64,000 nt of DNA from Acidovorax sp. NB1 (GTDB lineage: Bacteria; Pseudomonadota; Gammaproteobacteria; Burkholderiales; Burkholderiaceae_C), in NCBI RefSeq assembly GCF_005405905.1, contig NZ_BJHU01000026.1, forward strand, positions 1 to 64,000. The letters are read 5' to 3'. Position 1 is the first letter of the stretch; every line of letters begins with the position of its first letter. Both the position numbers and the translations under genes were made by a program. The notes below the pieces were generated by a model, which was not told the origin of the DNA, did not search any database, and saw only the letters and a list, made by a program, of their open reading frames with translations. Positions 1 to 9,566 of this stretch are shown piece by piece.

Positions 1-12
1 AGCACCAAGTTA

Positions 13-127
13 TGCCTGATGACCATAGCAAGTTGGTACCACTCCTTCCCATCCCGAACAGGACAGTGAAACGACTTTGCGCCGATGATAGTGCGGGTTC
101 CCGTGTGAAAGTAGGTCATCGTCAGGC
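13..127 (+). rRNA. rrf: 5S ribosomal RNA
   Basis: About 115 nt with the classic 5S fold. The first bases (TGCCTGATGACC) pair with the last (GGTCATCGTCAGGC), and the conserved loop CCATCCCGAACAGG lies near 49-62. It is the last gene of an rRNA operon whose 23S gene lies upstream of the window. It is followed at once by a strong intrinsic terminator. Ends are set by the terminal helix and may be off by 1-3 nt. Confidence 0.95.
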
Positions 128-142
128 TCTTACAGCCCAAAC

Positions 143-180
143 CGCCCTTCTGCTCTACCGAGTAGAAGGGCGTTTTGTTT
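143..180 (+). terminator. rRNA operon intrinsic terminator
   Basis: CGCCCTTCT (143-151) pairs perfectly with AGAAGGGCG (164-172) around a 12-nt loop, followed by the T-rich tract TTTTGTTTT. It sits 16 nt after the 5S gene, the expected place for the end of the rrn transcript. Confidence 0.93.
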
Positions 181-313
181 TAGGGCATCCAGATCTTCTG
201 CTCACAGGCCCGCGCCGAGTTTTTTTGCAGCTCAGCTCACTGTGCTGATTGAAGACCCAAGCAGATCCCTTCCCAAGGGCATTCCGCTTCTCGCGGGCTG
301 TCTTGGGTCTGCG

Positions 314-1081
314 TCAAACAGGCCGCCGCTGGCCTTCCTCAAACACCAGCAATTCGCCCTTGCCGAACGCCGTCCACGTCTCGTTCGTCGTGAGTGGACT
401 CGTCACGATCACTGCGACCTGATCGTTCTCGCCAGTTTCCTTGGAAAAATCCAGCTGTAAGTCTTCGTCACTCAGTTGTGCTGCGCCAAATGGATGGCGG
501 CGCTCTATGTAGTGCAGGTTGGTGGAGGCGTGTGCCCACAGGGCCTGGCCGTTGGAAAGCAGAAAGTTGAACGTGCCATGGGGCGCTATGCGCGCAGCAA
601 GCTCCTTGAGCGTCAAGGACAGCTCTGGAACAGAGGGGACGCTGGCGTGGGACTTCGCCAGCTCCTGCATGATCCAGCAGAACGCATGTTCACTGTCGGT
701 GTCGCCCACAGGGCGGAAATGTGAGTGCAGGCGGGGACGGAAGTCCTTGAGGTCCCCGTTGTGGGCAAACACCCAGTAGCGGCCCCACAGCTCCCGCACA
801 AAGGGATGGCAGTTTTGCAGGCTGACCACCCCCTGGGTGGCTTTGCGGATGTGGGCGATAACGTTCTTGCTCTTGATCGGATAGCGGCGGATCAGCTCGG
901 CCACAGGGGAGTCCACTGCCGCCTGGTGGTCCACAAAATGCCGAAGGCCCTTGTCCTCGAAAAACGCAATGCCCCAGCCATCGCTGTGGTGGTCGGTATT
1001 GCCGCCGCGCTGCGCAAAACCTGTGAAGCTGAAGGTCACGTCGGTGGGGACATTGCAGTTCATGCCGAGCAGTTGGCACAT
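314..1081 (-). CDS. Class II glutamine amidotransferase (YafJ-like)
   Basis: 255 aa. The protein begins MCQLLGMNCN, so Met removal exposes the N-terminal Cys2 nucleophile of Ntn-hydrolase amidotransferases. Family motifs include the GGNTDHHSDGWGIAFF region, HIRKATQG and FAHNGDL, which form the glutamine pocket. No synthase domain follows, so it is a stand-alone amidotransferase of the YafJ/EgtC type; the acceptor substrate cannot be read from sequence. It is monocistronic-looking: the MFS gene upstream ends 90 nt before it. A GACCCAAG/CTTGGGTC stem at 254-309 just downstream may act as its 3' hairpin. Family assignment is firm; the physiological role is unknown. Confidence 0.9.
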   Translation of the reverse strand: MCQLLGMNCNVPTDVTFSFTGFAQRGGNTDHHSDGWGIAFFEDKGLRHFVDHQAAVDSPVAELIRRYPIKSKNVIAHIRKATQGVVSLQNCHPFVRELWGRYWVFAHNGDLKDFRPRLHSHFRPVGDTDSEHAFCWIMQELAKSHASVPSVPELSLTLKELAARIAPHGTFNFLLSNGQALWAHASTNLHYIERRHPFGAAQLSDEDLQLDFSKETGENDQVAVIVTSPLTTNETWTAFGKGELLVFEEGQRRPV

Positions 1082-1171
1082 GGCGCGGATTCCGTTTCTG
1101 GGTGTTGTTGAGGGGCCACCGAATGATGCCCTATCCGCTGAGCGCCGCTGCTGATGTGCAACCCCAACTGC

Positions 1172-2632
1172 TCAGCGCGGCTTGGCCTCACGCAACTGCC
1201 AGGCGGCCACCAGGGCCAGTAGGCACAACAAGGTCAGCATCAAGAACGTCTCTCCGAACGCCGCGATGCGGGCGGGGTTGCTGCCGCCAGCGGTCAGCGA
1301 CGCCCCATGGGCCCCAAGCCGCCATTCCAGCACGATGCCGCACAGGCTCACCCCAGCGGCGCCGCCCAGCATGCGCAAGAAACCGATGGCACTGGAGCCC
1401 TGCGAGATCAGGGACTTATCGAGCGGCCGCATCGCTCCCAGGTTCAGCGAGGGCAGGATGAACCCGAGCCCGATGCGCCCCAGGATGGCGAAGGCCACCA
1501 GCATCCACAGCGGTGAACCCAGGCCAACAAACACCATCAGCCCAAATGAAAGTGCCAGCAGGCCCAGGCCCGTGCTGACCAGGAAATGCGTAGGTTGCCG
1601 GTCTGCAAGCCGCCCCACCAGCGCGATGGTGACCGCCAGCACAAACCCGGCGGGCAGCATGAGTGTGCCCACGTGCGAGGCGGATAGTTCCAGCCCCAGC
1701 TGCATGAACACGGGCAGCAGGTAGGTGGACCCGAACAGGGCCGTGCCATAGATAAACGCCACCACACTGCCCATGGCAAATTGCCGGTACTGGAACAGCC
1801 GCAGGTCCATCAAGGGTTTGCGGCCCTGCTGAATCTGCCGCCGTTGCCAGGCAATGAACCCGGCAACCGCCAGTGCAGCCCCCACCAGCAGGAGGGCCGC
1901 TTCAGCCGCAGAGCCCCCATGCAGCGACACCAGGCCATTGAGCAGGCACAGCGTGCCCACGGTGCCCAGCAGCAGACCGCGCCAGTCCAGCGCCTCGCCC
2001 TGTCGGTTGGCTTCCACGCCCCCGGGCGCCGTCACGGGGACAAATTTGTAGGCCAGCCAGATCGAGGCCAGGCACAGCGGCACGACCATGAAAAAAATCG
2101 AGCGCCAGCCAAACCAGTCCACCAGCAGGCCTCCGATGCTGGGGCCGATGGCAGGCGCCAGCACCACGCCCATGCCGAAGATGCCGCTGGCGCGGCCTTG
2201 TTCATGGGGCTGGAAGGCATAGAGGATGATGACGGCAGGGATGGGCTGCACGACCCCAGCCGCCAACCCCTCGGCGACCCGCGCGGCCAGCACCAGGCCA
2301 AAATCGCGCGCCAGCCCGCCCCCCACGCCGCCCAGCAGCAGCAGCAGCATCGCGCCCACATAGGTGGCGCGGTAGCCGTAGCGTGACAACAGCCAGGGTG
2401 TGGTGAGCATGGACACCGTGGTGGCCACCATGAAGCCCGATGTGACCCACTGGGCGCGCTCCTGCCCCAGGGTGAAGTAGTGGCTCATGTCCGGGATGGC
2501 CACGTTCACGATGGTGGAGGACATGATCGACGCCATGGTCCCCACCATGACCGACAGCAACAGCAGCCAGCGATAGCGCTCGCCGTAGCGCTCACGCAGC
2601 ACCGACAGGGAGCCGGGGATGGCGGTTGTCAT
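1172..2632 (-). CDS. DHA2-family MFS drug efflux transporter (EmrB/QacA type)
   Basis: 486 aa with about 14 hydrophobic spans. After a short cytoplasmic N-terminus the first helix carries MASIMSSTIVNVAIPDM, the usual DHA2 start, followed by the WVTSGFMVATTVSMLTTPW segment of TM2 and an LSRYGYR loop equivalent to MFS motif A. Family knowledge: proton-driven export of lipophilic or cationic toxicants across the inner membrane. No membrane-fusion or outer-membrane partner is adjacent, so it probably works alone. It lies 70 nt downstream of the tautomerase on the same strand and could be co-transcribed with it. Substrate unknown. Confidence 0.9.
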   Translation of the reverse strand: MTTAIPGSLSVLRERYGERYRWLLLLSVMVGTMASIMSSTIVNVAIPDMSHYFTLGQERAQWVTSGFMVATTVSMLTTPWLLSRYGYRATYVGAMLLLLLGGVGGGLARDFGLVLAARVAEGLAAGVVQPIPAVIILYAFQPHEQGRASGIFGMGVVLAPAIGPSIGGLLVDWFGWRSIFFMVVPLCLASIWLAYKFVPVTAPGGVEANRQGEALDWRGLLLGTVGTLCLLNGLVSLHGGSAAEAALLLVGAALAVAGFIAWQRRQIQQGRKPLMDLRLFQYRQFAMGSVVAFIYGTALFGSTYLLPVFMQLGLELSASHVGTLMLPAGFVLAVTIALVGRLADRQPTHFLVSTGLGLLALSFGLMVFVGLGSPLWMLVAFAILGRIGLGFILPSLNLGAMRPLDKSLISQGSSAIGFLRMLGGAAGVSLCGIVLEWRLGAHGASLTAGGSNPARIAAFGETFLMLTLLCLLALVAAWQLREAKPR

Positions 2633-2702
2633 GGAGTCTTCAACCGATTCGATGCGACCAGGGGTGGCGCGGAACCACCCACGGGGGGCGCATCGTCGCA
2701 GT

Positions 2703-2891
2703 TCAGCTGCGTTCCAGCCAGAGCTTGCCGCCGGTGGCCCAGTTTTCGCGCTTCACATCGGTGATCAGGATGTCCACCGATTCGGGCGAGCCGCCCAGCA
2801 CTTCGACGCTCACGCGGGTGATCTCTTCGACCAGCTTGCGCTTTTGCTCGACCGTGCGGCCTTCCATCATTTCAACGTGGTACGTGGGCAT
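2703..2891 (-). CDS. 4-oxalocrotonate tautomerase family protein
   Basis: 62 aa, the normal size of a 4-OT subunit. The start MPTYHVEMMEG leaves the catalytic N-terminal Pro1 after Met removal, and the ending resembles the conserved C-terminal strand (NWATGGKLWLERS). The start is fixed by AAGGAG about 8 nt upstream of the ATG; the frame is open further upstream but has no family match there. 4-OT members use Pro1 as general base for keto-enol tautomerisation, normally as hexamers of a beta-alpha-beta subunit. It lies 40 nt downstream of the CWC protein. The natural substrate is not inferable; no meta-cleavage pathway genes are nearby. Confidence 0.9.
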   Translation of the reverse strand: MPTYHVEMMEGRTVEQKRKLVEEITRVSVEVLGGSPESVDILITDVKRENWATGGKLWLERS

Positions 2892-2931
2892 ATCAGACTC
2901 CTTCAAGGCGCATCGCCGCAAAAAGCAGAAA

Positions 2932-3183
2932 TCATAGCGGCGCAGACCCCGGCAGGCCTGCAAAGGGTTGCTGGGTGTCTGCAGGCATCGCGCCGCAGGC
3001 CGGGCAGATGCAGACCTGACCCCGCTGCGTCTCGGGCACCGCCGCCAGCGCGGCGGGCGCAATGGGCTGCACCATGCACCAGCAACTTTCTGGTGGGCGG
3101 CCTGCGGCGATGGCGCATTGGTTGGCCGCGCCGCACAGCGGGCAGCGGGATGGGGACGTGGGGAGCGGGTTCGGTGCGGGCAT
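2932..3183 (-). CDS. Cysteine-rich CWC family protein
   Basis: 83 aa with a compact putative metal-binding layout: CPLCGAANQC near residues 14-23, the diagnostic CWC triplet near 34-36, and CICPACG near 60-66. This matches the small cysteine-rich CWC family of unknown function found in many proteobacteria. The ATG at 3183 was chosen because the conserved Cys pattern starts 14 residues later; a longer open frame upstream has no family match. It heads a same-strand row with the tautomerase and the MFS pump. Probably a Zn- or Fe-binding cytoplasmic protein; function unknown. Confidence 0.8.
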   Translation of the reverse strand: MPAPNPLPTSPSRCPLCGAANQCAIAAGRPPESCWCMVQPIAPAALAAVPETQRGQVCICPACGAMPADTQQPFAGLPGSAPL

Positions 3184-3328
3184 GGTGCCGTGCCGGTGGC
3201 GGCGCGAGTCACCCAGTGTAAGGCGATGACCCAGGAAGGAGCGTGTCGCTCGAACCCATTGGCATCGGCCCCCAAACGCTTCTGTATTGAGCAATGAGCA
3301 TCCCGGTGCCCGGGGATGACTCAAGAGT

Positions 3329-3389
3329 TCAAGAAAAAATAGCTGCTTGCGCGCATTCCTATTGCGCTAGCAGCTATCAAAAGAATAGT
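3329..3389 (-). repeat. Dispersed ~60-bp element, copy 1 (intergenic)
   Basis: Read on the minus strand this is a near-palindrome: TTTTGATAGCTGCTAGCGC, a short loop region, then GCGCAAGCAGCTATTTTTTC and TTGAA. It has the signature of the family found at seven other places in the window: (T)GATAGCT, two GCGC cores, a run of T, then CTTGAA. It lies in the 261-nt spacer between the CWC gene and glcB and could form a hairpin in either transcript. Confidence 0.75.
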
Positions 3390-3444
3390 GACCATCGCGA
3401 TGGCGCCCACCGGGCGCACACCGCGTGGTGCATCGGGCCTGGGG

Positions 3445-5655
3445 TCAGGCCGCCTGGGCCGCCTTCAGCTTCAGGCGCCAGGCGTGCAGCAGTGGCTCGG
3501 TGTAGCCGCTGGGCTGTTCCATGCCCTTGAAGACCAGGTCGCAGGCCGCCTTGTACGCCATGCTGGTGTCAAAGTGTCCGGCCATGGGCTGGTACAGCGG
3601 GTCGCCGGCGTTCTGGCCGTCCACCACGGCAGCCATACGCTCAAACGTGGCGCGCACCTGGGCTTCGGTCACCACACCGTGGTGCAGCCAGTTGGCCAAG
3701 TGCTGGCTGCTGATGCGTAGCGTGGCGCGGTCTTCCATCAGGCCCACGTTGTGGATGTCGGGCACCTTGGAGCAGCCCACGCCCTGGTCCACCCAGCGCA
3801 CCACGTAGCCCAGGATGCCCTGCGCGTTGTTGTCCAGCTCCTGCTGCTTCTCGGCATCGCTCCAGTTGGGGGCGGCGGCCACGGGCACGGTGAGCAGGCC
3901 GGTCAGCAGGTTGTCGCGTTCGGCGTTCACATCGGTCTTTTCCAGCTCGATCTGAATGTCGCTCACCTTCACCTGGTGGTAGTGCAGCGCGTGCAGCGTG
4001 GCGCCCGTGGGGCTGGGCACCCAGGCGGTGTTGGCACCGGCCTTGGGGTGGGCGATCTTCTGCTTGAGCATCTCGGCCATCAGGTCGGGCATGGCCCACA
4101 TGCCTTTGCCGATCTGCGCCTTGCCGCGCAGGCCACAGCTCAGGCCCACGAGCACGTTGTTCTTCTCGTACGACTGGATCCAGGCGCTGGTCTTCATGTC
4201 GCCCTTGCGCACCATGGGGCCGGCGTGCATGGCGGTGTGCATCTCGTCGCCCGTGCGGTCCAGGAAGCCGGTGTTGATGAAGGCCACACGGCTCGATGCG
4301 GCGGCAATGCAGGCCTTGAGGTTGACGGACGTGCGGCGCTCCTCGTCCATGATGCCCAGCTTGACGGTGCTGTCGGGCAGGCCCAGCAGCTTCTCGACGC
4401 GGCCGAACAGCTCGGCGGCAAAGCCGACTTCGGCGGGGCCGTGCATCTTGGGCTTGACGATGTAAACGCTGCCCTTGCGGCTGTTGCGAATACCGTTGGC
4501 GCCGTGCCCTTGCAGGTCGTGCAGGGCGATAGCCGTGGTCACCACCGCATCCATGATGCCTTCAGGGATCTCGCGTTGTTGACCCTGTGCGTCCTTCCAC
4601 AGGATGGCCGGGTTGGTCATCAGGTGGCCCACATTGCGCAGGAACATCAGCGAGCGACCATGCAGGCGCACTTCGCCGCCTTGGGGGCCCGTGTAGATGC
4701 GGTCACCGTTCAGCCCGCGTGTGATGGTCTTGCCACCCTTGGCGACCTGCTCGGTCAGCGTGGCCTGGATGATGCCCAGCCAGTTGCTGTAGCCCAGCAC
4801 CTTGTCTTCGGCGTCCACGGCGGCCACGGAGTCTTCCAGGTCCAGGATGGTGGACAGAGCTGCTTCCAGCACCAGGTCGCTCACGCCAGCGGCATCAGAT
4901 TGGCCGATGGGAGTGGCGCGGTTGATCTGGATATCGAGGTGCAGGCCGTTGTGCTGCAGCAGCACCGACGAAGGCGCGGCAGCGTTGCCCTGGTAGCCCT
5001 TGAATTGCGACGCGTCCTTCAGGCCTGTGGTGCTGCCGTTGGCGAGCGAAACGACCAGCTGGCCGCCCTCGACCTTGTAGCCGGTGGAGTCCTTGTGCGA
5101 GCCCGAGGCCAGGGCCGCCGTGTCATCCAGCACCTGGCGCGCAAACGCGATCACCTTGGCGCCGCGCACGGGGTTGTAGCCCTTGCCCTTTTCGGCACCG
5201 CCTTCCTCGCTGATGGCGTCCGTGCCATACAGCGCGTCATACAGGCTGCCCCAACGCGCGTTGGCGGCGTTCAGCGCATAGCGCGCGTTCAGGATGGGCA
5301 CCACCAGCTGCGGGCCGGCCTGCGTGGCCAGCTCGTCGTCCACGTTGGCGGTGGTGGCCTTCACATCGGCGGGCTGGGGCACCAGGTAGCCGATCTTTTC
5401 GAGGAAGCTGCGGTAGGCCACCATGTTCTGGATGGGGCCGGGGTTGGCCTTGTGCCAGGTGTCCAGCTCGGTCTGCAGGCGGTCGCGCTCGGCCAGCAGG
5501 GCGATGTTGCGCGGGGCCAGGTCCGACACGATGGCGTCGAAGCCCTTCCAGAACGCTTCGCTGCCCACGCCCGTGCCGGGCAGCACCTTGTCTTCGACAA
5601 AGCGGTACAGGGAGGTGGCCACTTGCAGGCCGTGGATGGGGGTGCGGTCGGTCAT
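3445..5655 (-). CDS. glcB: Malate synthase G
   Basis: 736 aa, close to the usual ~725 aa of isoform G. It condenses glyoxylate with acetyl-CoA to malate in the cytoplasm. Visible family landmarks are [15 protein letters not shown] near 265-280, [16 protein letters not shown], the block [16 protein letters not shown] and the C-terminal [20 protein letters not shown], which leads into the catalytic Asp region. The ATG at 5655 was chosen because the family begins shortly before the IHGLQVA segment; an upstream ATG at 5736 would add an unrelated 27 residues. It diverges from the CoA-transferase across a 229-nt spacer in which I recognise no operator. No glc operon genes or isocitrate lyase are in view. 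Confidence 0.97.
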   Translation of the reverse strand: MTDRTPIHGLQVATSLYRFVEDKVLPGTGVGSEAFWKGFDAIVSDLAPRNIALLAERDRLQTELDTWHKANPGPIQNMVAYRSFLEKIGYLVPQPADVKATTANVDDELATQAGPQLVVPILNARYALNAANARWGSLYDALYGTDAISEEGGAEKGKGYNPVRGAKVIAFARQVLDDTAALASGSHKDSTGYKVEGGQLVVSLANGSTTGLKDASQFKGYQGNAAAPSSVLLQHNGLHLDIQINRATPIGQSDAAGVSDLVLEAALSTILDLEDSVAAVDAEDKVLGYSNWLGIIQATLTEQVAKGGKTITRGLNGDRIYTGPQGGEVRLHGRSLMFLRNVGHLMTNPAILWKDAQGQQREIPEGIMDAVVTTAIALHDLQGHGANGIRNSRKGSVYIVKPKMHGPAEVGFAAELFGRVEKLLGLPDSTVKLGIMDEERRTSVNLKACIAAASSRVAFINTGFLDRTGDEMHTAMHAGPMVRKGDMKTSAWIQSYEKNNVLVGLSCGLRGKAQIGKGMWAMPDLMAEMLKQKIAHPKAGANTAWVPSPTGATLHALHYHQVKVSDIQIELEKTDVNAERDNLLTGLLTVPVAAAPNWSDAEKQQELDNNAQGILGYVVRWVDQGVGCSKVPDIHNVGLMEDRATLRISSQHLANWLHHGVVTEAQVRATFERMAAVVDGQNAGDPLYQPMAGHFDTSMAYKAACDLVFKGMEQPSGYTEPLLHAWRLKLKAAQAA

Positions 5656-5884
5656 GGAAAAGCTCGCTGAAAAAAGAGGAAAAAAGCCGCTACGAAGCGA
5701 TGATGGACAGACTGTATTGCAAATATTCGCACACATAAATACGCTGAAAATCTCTAAACCAGTGACTTTTAAGCAAAAGTGGTGGGCGGCATGGGCACCA
5801 CGCCATCCGTAGTCGTCCGTAGTGGTGCTGGCGCCCAGAAGCCACTACGCTGCGCGCACAACCACACCAACGGGAGACAAACCC

Positions 5885-7810
5885 ATGCAGGCACCCCTGT
5901 CCGCTGGCGCGCTGAACGCTGCCTACAAGAACAAGATCGTGAGCGCTGCCGATGCCGTGCAGCTCATCCACGACGGCGACACCGTGGCCACGGGCGGTTT
6001 TGTGGGCATCGGCTTTGCCGAGAGCATTGCGGTGGCGCTGGCCCAGCGCTGGGAATCGACGCAAACCCCACGCGATCTCACGCTGGTTTACGCCGCAGGC
6101 CAGGGCGACGGCAAGCAGCGCGGCCTCAACCACCTGGGCCATGCGGGCCTGCTCAAGCGCGTGATCGGCGGGCACTGGAGCCTGGTGCCGCGCATCCAGA
6201 AGCTGGCGGTGGACAACCAGATCGAGGCCTGGAACCTGCCGCAGGGCGTGATCACGCACCTGTTCCGCGACATCGCTGCGGGCAAGCCCGGCACGCTCAC
6301 GCGCGTGGGCCTCGACACCTTTGTGGACCCCCGCCACGGCGGCGGCAAGCTCAATGCGCGCACCACCGAAGACCTGGTGCGCATCCTGCCCATCGACGGG
6401 CAGGACTACCTGTTCTACAAGGCCTTCCCGATCCACGTGGGCATCATCCGCGCGACCACGGCCGACGCCGACGGCAACCTCACCATGGAGCGCGAGGCGC
6501 TCACGCTCGAAGCGCTGGCCATCGCCATGGCGGCGCGCAACTCGGGCGGTGTGGTCATCGCGCAGGTCGAGCGCATTGCAGAGCGCGGCACGCTCAACCC
6601 CCGGCAGGTCAAGGTGCCCGGCGTGCTGGTGGACGCCGTGGTGCTGGCCACCGAGCCCGCGCACCACCACCAGACCTTTGCTGAGCCCTACAGCGCCGCG
6701 TTTGCGGGCGAGCTGCGCGTGCCCATGGACACGCTGGAGGCGATGCCCCTCACCGAGCGCAAGATCATCGCCCGCCGCGCGGCGCTGGAGCTGTGCCCGC
6801 ACCAGGTGGTGAACCTGGGCATCGGCATGCCCGAGGGCGTGGCCAACGTGGCGGCTGAAGAGCGCATCATCGACCTCGTCACGCTCACGGCCGAGCCCGG
6901 CGTGATCGGCGGCATCCCCGCCGGCGGCCTGAACTTTGGCGCGGCCGTGAACCCCCAGGCCATCATCGACCAGCCCAACCAGTTCGACTTCTACGACGGC
7001 GGTGGTCTCGACATCGCCATCCTGGGCCTGGCGCAGGCCGACCAGCACGGCAACCTCAACGTGAGCAAGTTCGGCCCGCGCCTGGCGGGTGCGGGCGGCT
7101 TCATCAACATCAGCCAGAACGCCAAGACCGTGGTGTTTGTCGGCACCTTCACGGCAGGCGCGCTGCAGGTGGAGGCGGTGGACGGCCACCTGCACATCCT
7201 GCACGAAGGGGGCGCGCGCAAGCTGGTGCGCGAAGTCGAGCACCGCACCTTCAGCGGCGCCGAAGCCCTGCGGCGCGGCCAGCGCGTGTTGTATGTGACC
7301 GAGCGCTGCGTGTTCCGCCTGGTGCCCTCGGGCGAGGCGGATGGCGGCGGTGCGCTGGAACTCATCGAGTTGGCGCCCGGCATCGACCTGCACCGCGACG
7401 TGCTGGCCCACATGGCATTCACGCCGCGCATCAGCCCCGGCCTGCAGACCATGGACCTGCGCCTGTTCGAGCCCGGCCCGCTGGGCCTGCGCGAGCAGCT
7501 GCTCAACCGCCCGCTGGTGCAGCGCTTCGAGCTGGACGCCGCGCGCCAGCTGCTGCACATCGACTTCTCGGGCCTGCAGATCAACACCGCCAGCACCATC
7601 GACGCCATCGAGCAGGAGGTGCGCCGCCTGCTCGCCCCGCTCGCCGCACAGGGCGAGCGCGTGGGCGTGATCGTGAACTACGACCACTTCACCATCGCCC
7701 CCGACCTGGCCGACGCCTACACCGCCATGGTGCAGGGCCTCACGCGCGACCACTATGCCGAAGTCAAGCGCTACGGCACGGTGGGGTTCCTCAAGTCTCG
7801 ATTGGTTTGA
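5885..7810 (+). CDS. Fused alpha-beta acyl-CoA:carboxylate CoA-transferase
   Basis: 641 aa. The N-terminal CoA-transferase half starts near residue 15 ([20 protein letters not shown]) and the second half near 300 ([20 protein letters not shown]), as in fused YdiF/propionate CoA-transferases. The catalytic Glu is in [11 protein letters not shown] near residue 337. About 110 residues follow the usual ~530-aa core, ending in a small alpha/beta-looking domain ([16 protein letters not shown]); long forms occur in Burkholderiales. It transfers CoA between short-chain acyl-CoAs and free acids; specificity is not readable. The ATG at 5885 follows GGGAGACAA. A dispersed repeat element begins at the base after its stop codon. 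Confidence 0.88.
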   Translation: MQAPLSAGALNAAYKNKIVSAADAVQLIHDGDTVATGGFVGIGFAESIAVALAQRWESTQTPRDLTLVYAAGQGDGKQRGLNHLGHAGLLKRVIGGHWSLVPRIQKLAVDNQIEAWNLPQGVITHLFRDIAAGKPGTLTRVGLDTFVDPRHGGGKLNARTTEDLVRILPIDGQDYLFYKAFPIHVGIIRATTADADGNLTMEREALTLEALAIAMAARNSGGVVIAQVERIAERGTLNPRQVKVPGVLVDAVVLATEPAHHHQTFAEPYSAAFAGELRVPMDTLEAMPLTERKIIARRAALELCPHQVVNLGIGMPEGVANVAAEERIIDLVTLTAEPGVIGGIPAGGLNFGAAVNPQAIIDQPNQFDFYDGGGLDIAILGLAQADQHGNLNVSKFGPRLAGAGGFINISQNAKTVVFVGTFTAGALQVEAVDGHLHILHEGGARKLVREVEHRTFSGAEALRRGQRVLYVTERCVFRLVPSGEADGGGALELIELAPGIDLHRDVLAHMAFTPRISPGLQTMDLRLFEPGPLGLREQLLNRPLVQRFELDAARQLLHIDFSGLQINTASTIDAIEQEVRRLLAPLAAQGERVGVIVNYDHFTIAPDLADAYTAMVQGLTRDHYAEVKRYGTVGFLKSRLV

Positions 7811-7877
7811 TTGCTATTGAAAATATAGCTATCAGAGCAATGTGGTCGCGCGCAGGGGCCTGTTTTTGCTTCAAACC
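7811..7877 (+). repeat. Dispersed ~60-bp element, copy 2 (3' of CoA-transferase)
   Basis: Begins TTGCTATTGAAAATATAGCT, has GCGCGC in the centre, then AGGGGCC, TGTTTTTGC and TTCAAA. This is the same half-site order as the other copies. Its first base directly follows the TGA of the CoA-transferase gene (7808-7810), so it is transcribed as that mRNA's 3' end. Confidence 0.75.
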
Positions 7878-7953
7878 TCTCTGCCACTGGGCAGTGCTGC
7901 GCCACCAAGGCCAGGCGCGGGCCCTGGCGTGGATGTCTCCATAATCACCGCCC

Positions 7954-8877
7954 ATGGACAAACTCAAGGCCTTCGAATCCTTTGTGTCGGTGGCCACGCG
8001 CGGCAGCCTCACGGCAGCGGCCAAGGCCGAGGGCGTGGCGCCCGCCATCATGGGGCGGCGGCTCGATGCGCTGGAAGAGCACCTGGGCGTCAAGCTGCTG
8101 GTGCGCACCACACGCCGCATCAGCCTCACGCACGAGGGCAGCGCGTTTCTGGAAGACTGCCAGCGCCTGCTGGCCGACGTGGCCAATGCCGAAGCCAGCG
8201 TGTCCGAAGGCGGCGTCAAGGCCACGGGCCATCTGCGCATCACTGCGCCCGCCGGGTTTGGCCGCCGCCATGTGGCGCCGCTGGTGCCGCGTTTTCGCTC
8301 GGCCCACCCGGACGTGACCATCTCACTCAACCTCAGCGACCGCGTGGTGGACCTCGCGGGCGAGGGTTTTGACTGTGCGGTGCGCGTGGGTGATTTGCCC
8401 GACTCGTCCCTGGTCAGCGTGCGCATTGCCGACAACCGCCGCCTGTGTGTGGCCACCCCCGAATATCTGGCCCGGCGCGGCACCCCGCGCGCCCCGGCCG
8501 AACTGGTGCAGCACGACTGCCTCACGCTCTCCAGCGACGCATCGCAGACGCGCGGCTGGGCATTCAGGGTGCCGCATGCCGATGGCTCCACCGAAGTGAT
8601 GCACCTCAAGCCAGGCGGCCCGCTCGATTGCTCCGACGGCCAGGTGCTGCACGACTGGTGCCTGGGCGGCTGGGGCATCGCCTGGCGCAGCACCTGGGAG
8701 GTCGAGGCCGAGATCGCCGCAGGCCGCCTGGTGGCGGTGCTGGAGGACTTTGCCGCCCCGCCCAACGGCATCTACGTGGTCTTCCCACAGCGCAAACACC
8801 TGCCCCTGCGCGTGCGGCTGTGGATCGAGCACCTTAAGCACCAGTACGCGCAGCCCGCGTTCTGGAAAGGCGAATGA
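7954..8877 (+). CDS. LysR-family transcriptional regulator
   Basis: 307 aa. A winged HTH spans about residues 1-60 (FESFVSVATRGSLTAAAK, then RRLDALEEHLGVKLLVR), followed by a periplasmic-binding-protein-like effector domain to the end (HLRITAPAGFGRRHVAPLV). It is on the same strand as the CoA-transferase upstream (143 nt away, separated by a repeat element) and ends 6 nt before a LuxR-type response regulator. A divergently transcribed target, the usual LysR arrangement, is absent, so its regulon is not evident from context. Confidence 0.93.
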   Translation: MDKLKAFESFVSVATRGSLTAAAKAEGVAPAIMGRRLDALEEHLGVKLLVRTTRRISLTHEGSAFLEDCQRLLADVANAEASVSEGGVKATGHLRITAPAGFGRRHVAPLVPRFRSAHPDVTISLNLSDRVVDLAGEGFDCAVRVGDLPDSSLVSVRIADNRRLCVATPEYLARRGTPRAPAELVQHDCLTLSSDASQTRGWAFRVPHADGSTEVMHLKPGGPLDCSDGQVLHDWCLGGWGIAWRSTWEVEAEIAAGRLVAVLEDFAAPPNGIYVVFPQRKHLPLRVRLWIEHLKHQYAQPAFWKGE

Positions 8878-8883
8878 CGCGGT

Positions 8884-9528
8884 ATGTCCGAGCCCACGCT
8901 CCTCGTCGCTGACGACCACCCGCTGTTCCGTGCGGCCGTGCTGCACGTGCTGCGCGAGCGGCTGCCGCAGTTCCGCACGCTGGAGGCCGCCAGCGCCGCC
9001 ACGCTGGGCCAGGCGCTGCAGGACCACCCCGAGGTCGAGCTGGTGCTGCTGGACCTGAGCATGCCCGGCGCACGGGGCTTCTCGGCACTGCTGCATGTGC
9101 GCGGCGAATACCCCGAGCTGCCCGTGGTCATCATCTCGTCCAACGACCACCCCCGCGTCATCCGCCGCGCCCAGCAGTTTGGCGCGGCAGGCTTCATCCC
9201 CAAGTCCGCGCCCGCCGAGGCCATGGGCGAAGCGATCGAGGCCGTGCTGGACGGCGGCAGCTGGTTCCCGCCCATGGCGGCCGAGCGCTCCGAGGCCGAT
9301 GCCGAGCTAGCCGCCCGGCTCGCGCAGCTCACGCCCCAGCAGTTCCGCGTGCTGCTGTGCCTGGCCGATGGTTTGCTCAACAAGCAGATCGCGAGCGCGC
9401 TGGGCCTGGCCGAGAACACCGTCAAGGTGCATGTCACCGCCATCCTGAAAAAGCTTGCGTGCTACAGCCGCACGCAGGCGGCGGTGTTGGTGAAAAGCCT
9501 GGAGGCCGAGGACGGCGGCACAGGCTGA
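8884..9528 (+). CDS. NarL/FixJ-type response regulator
   Basis: 214 aa. The N-terminal receiver has the acidic pocket LVADDHPLFRA (residues 6-16), the phospho-acceptor Asp in VELVLLDLSMPGA near residue 57, and a Lys in FIPKSAPAE near 106. The C-terminal LuxR HTH (LTPQQFRVLLCLADGLLNKQ, then ENTVKVHVTAILKK) is complete. It is the first gene of a three-gene two-component module: a second LuxR-type regulator begins 38 nt downstream, and a sensor kinase overlaps that one. Which promoters it controls is not evident. Confidence 0.93.
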   Translation: MSEPTLLVADDHPLFRAAVLHVLRERLPQFRTLEAASAATLGQALQDHPEVELVLLDLSMPGARGFSALLHVRGEYPELPVVIISSNDHPRVIRRAQQFGAAGFIPKSAPAEAMGEAIEAVLDGGSWFPPMAAERSEADAELAARLAQLTPQQFRVLLCLADGLLNKQIASALGLAENTVKVHVTAILKKLACYSRTQAAVLVKSLEAEDGGTG

Positions 9529-9566
9529 GAACCTTCTGCGCACAGGCGCGTGGTGATAATCGCGCC

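Noticed and set aside
3751-5670. A long plus-strand open frame opposite glcB (and similar frames opposite rpoN, thiL and the MuiA gene)
   Set aside because: High-GC codon bias produces long antisense frames. The translations are Gly/Ala/His/Arg-rich without family motifs, while the opposite strand encodes a well-recognised protein.
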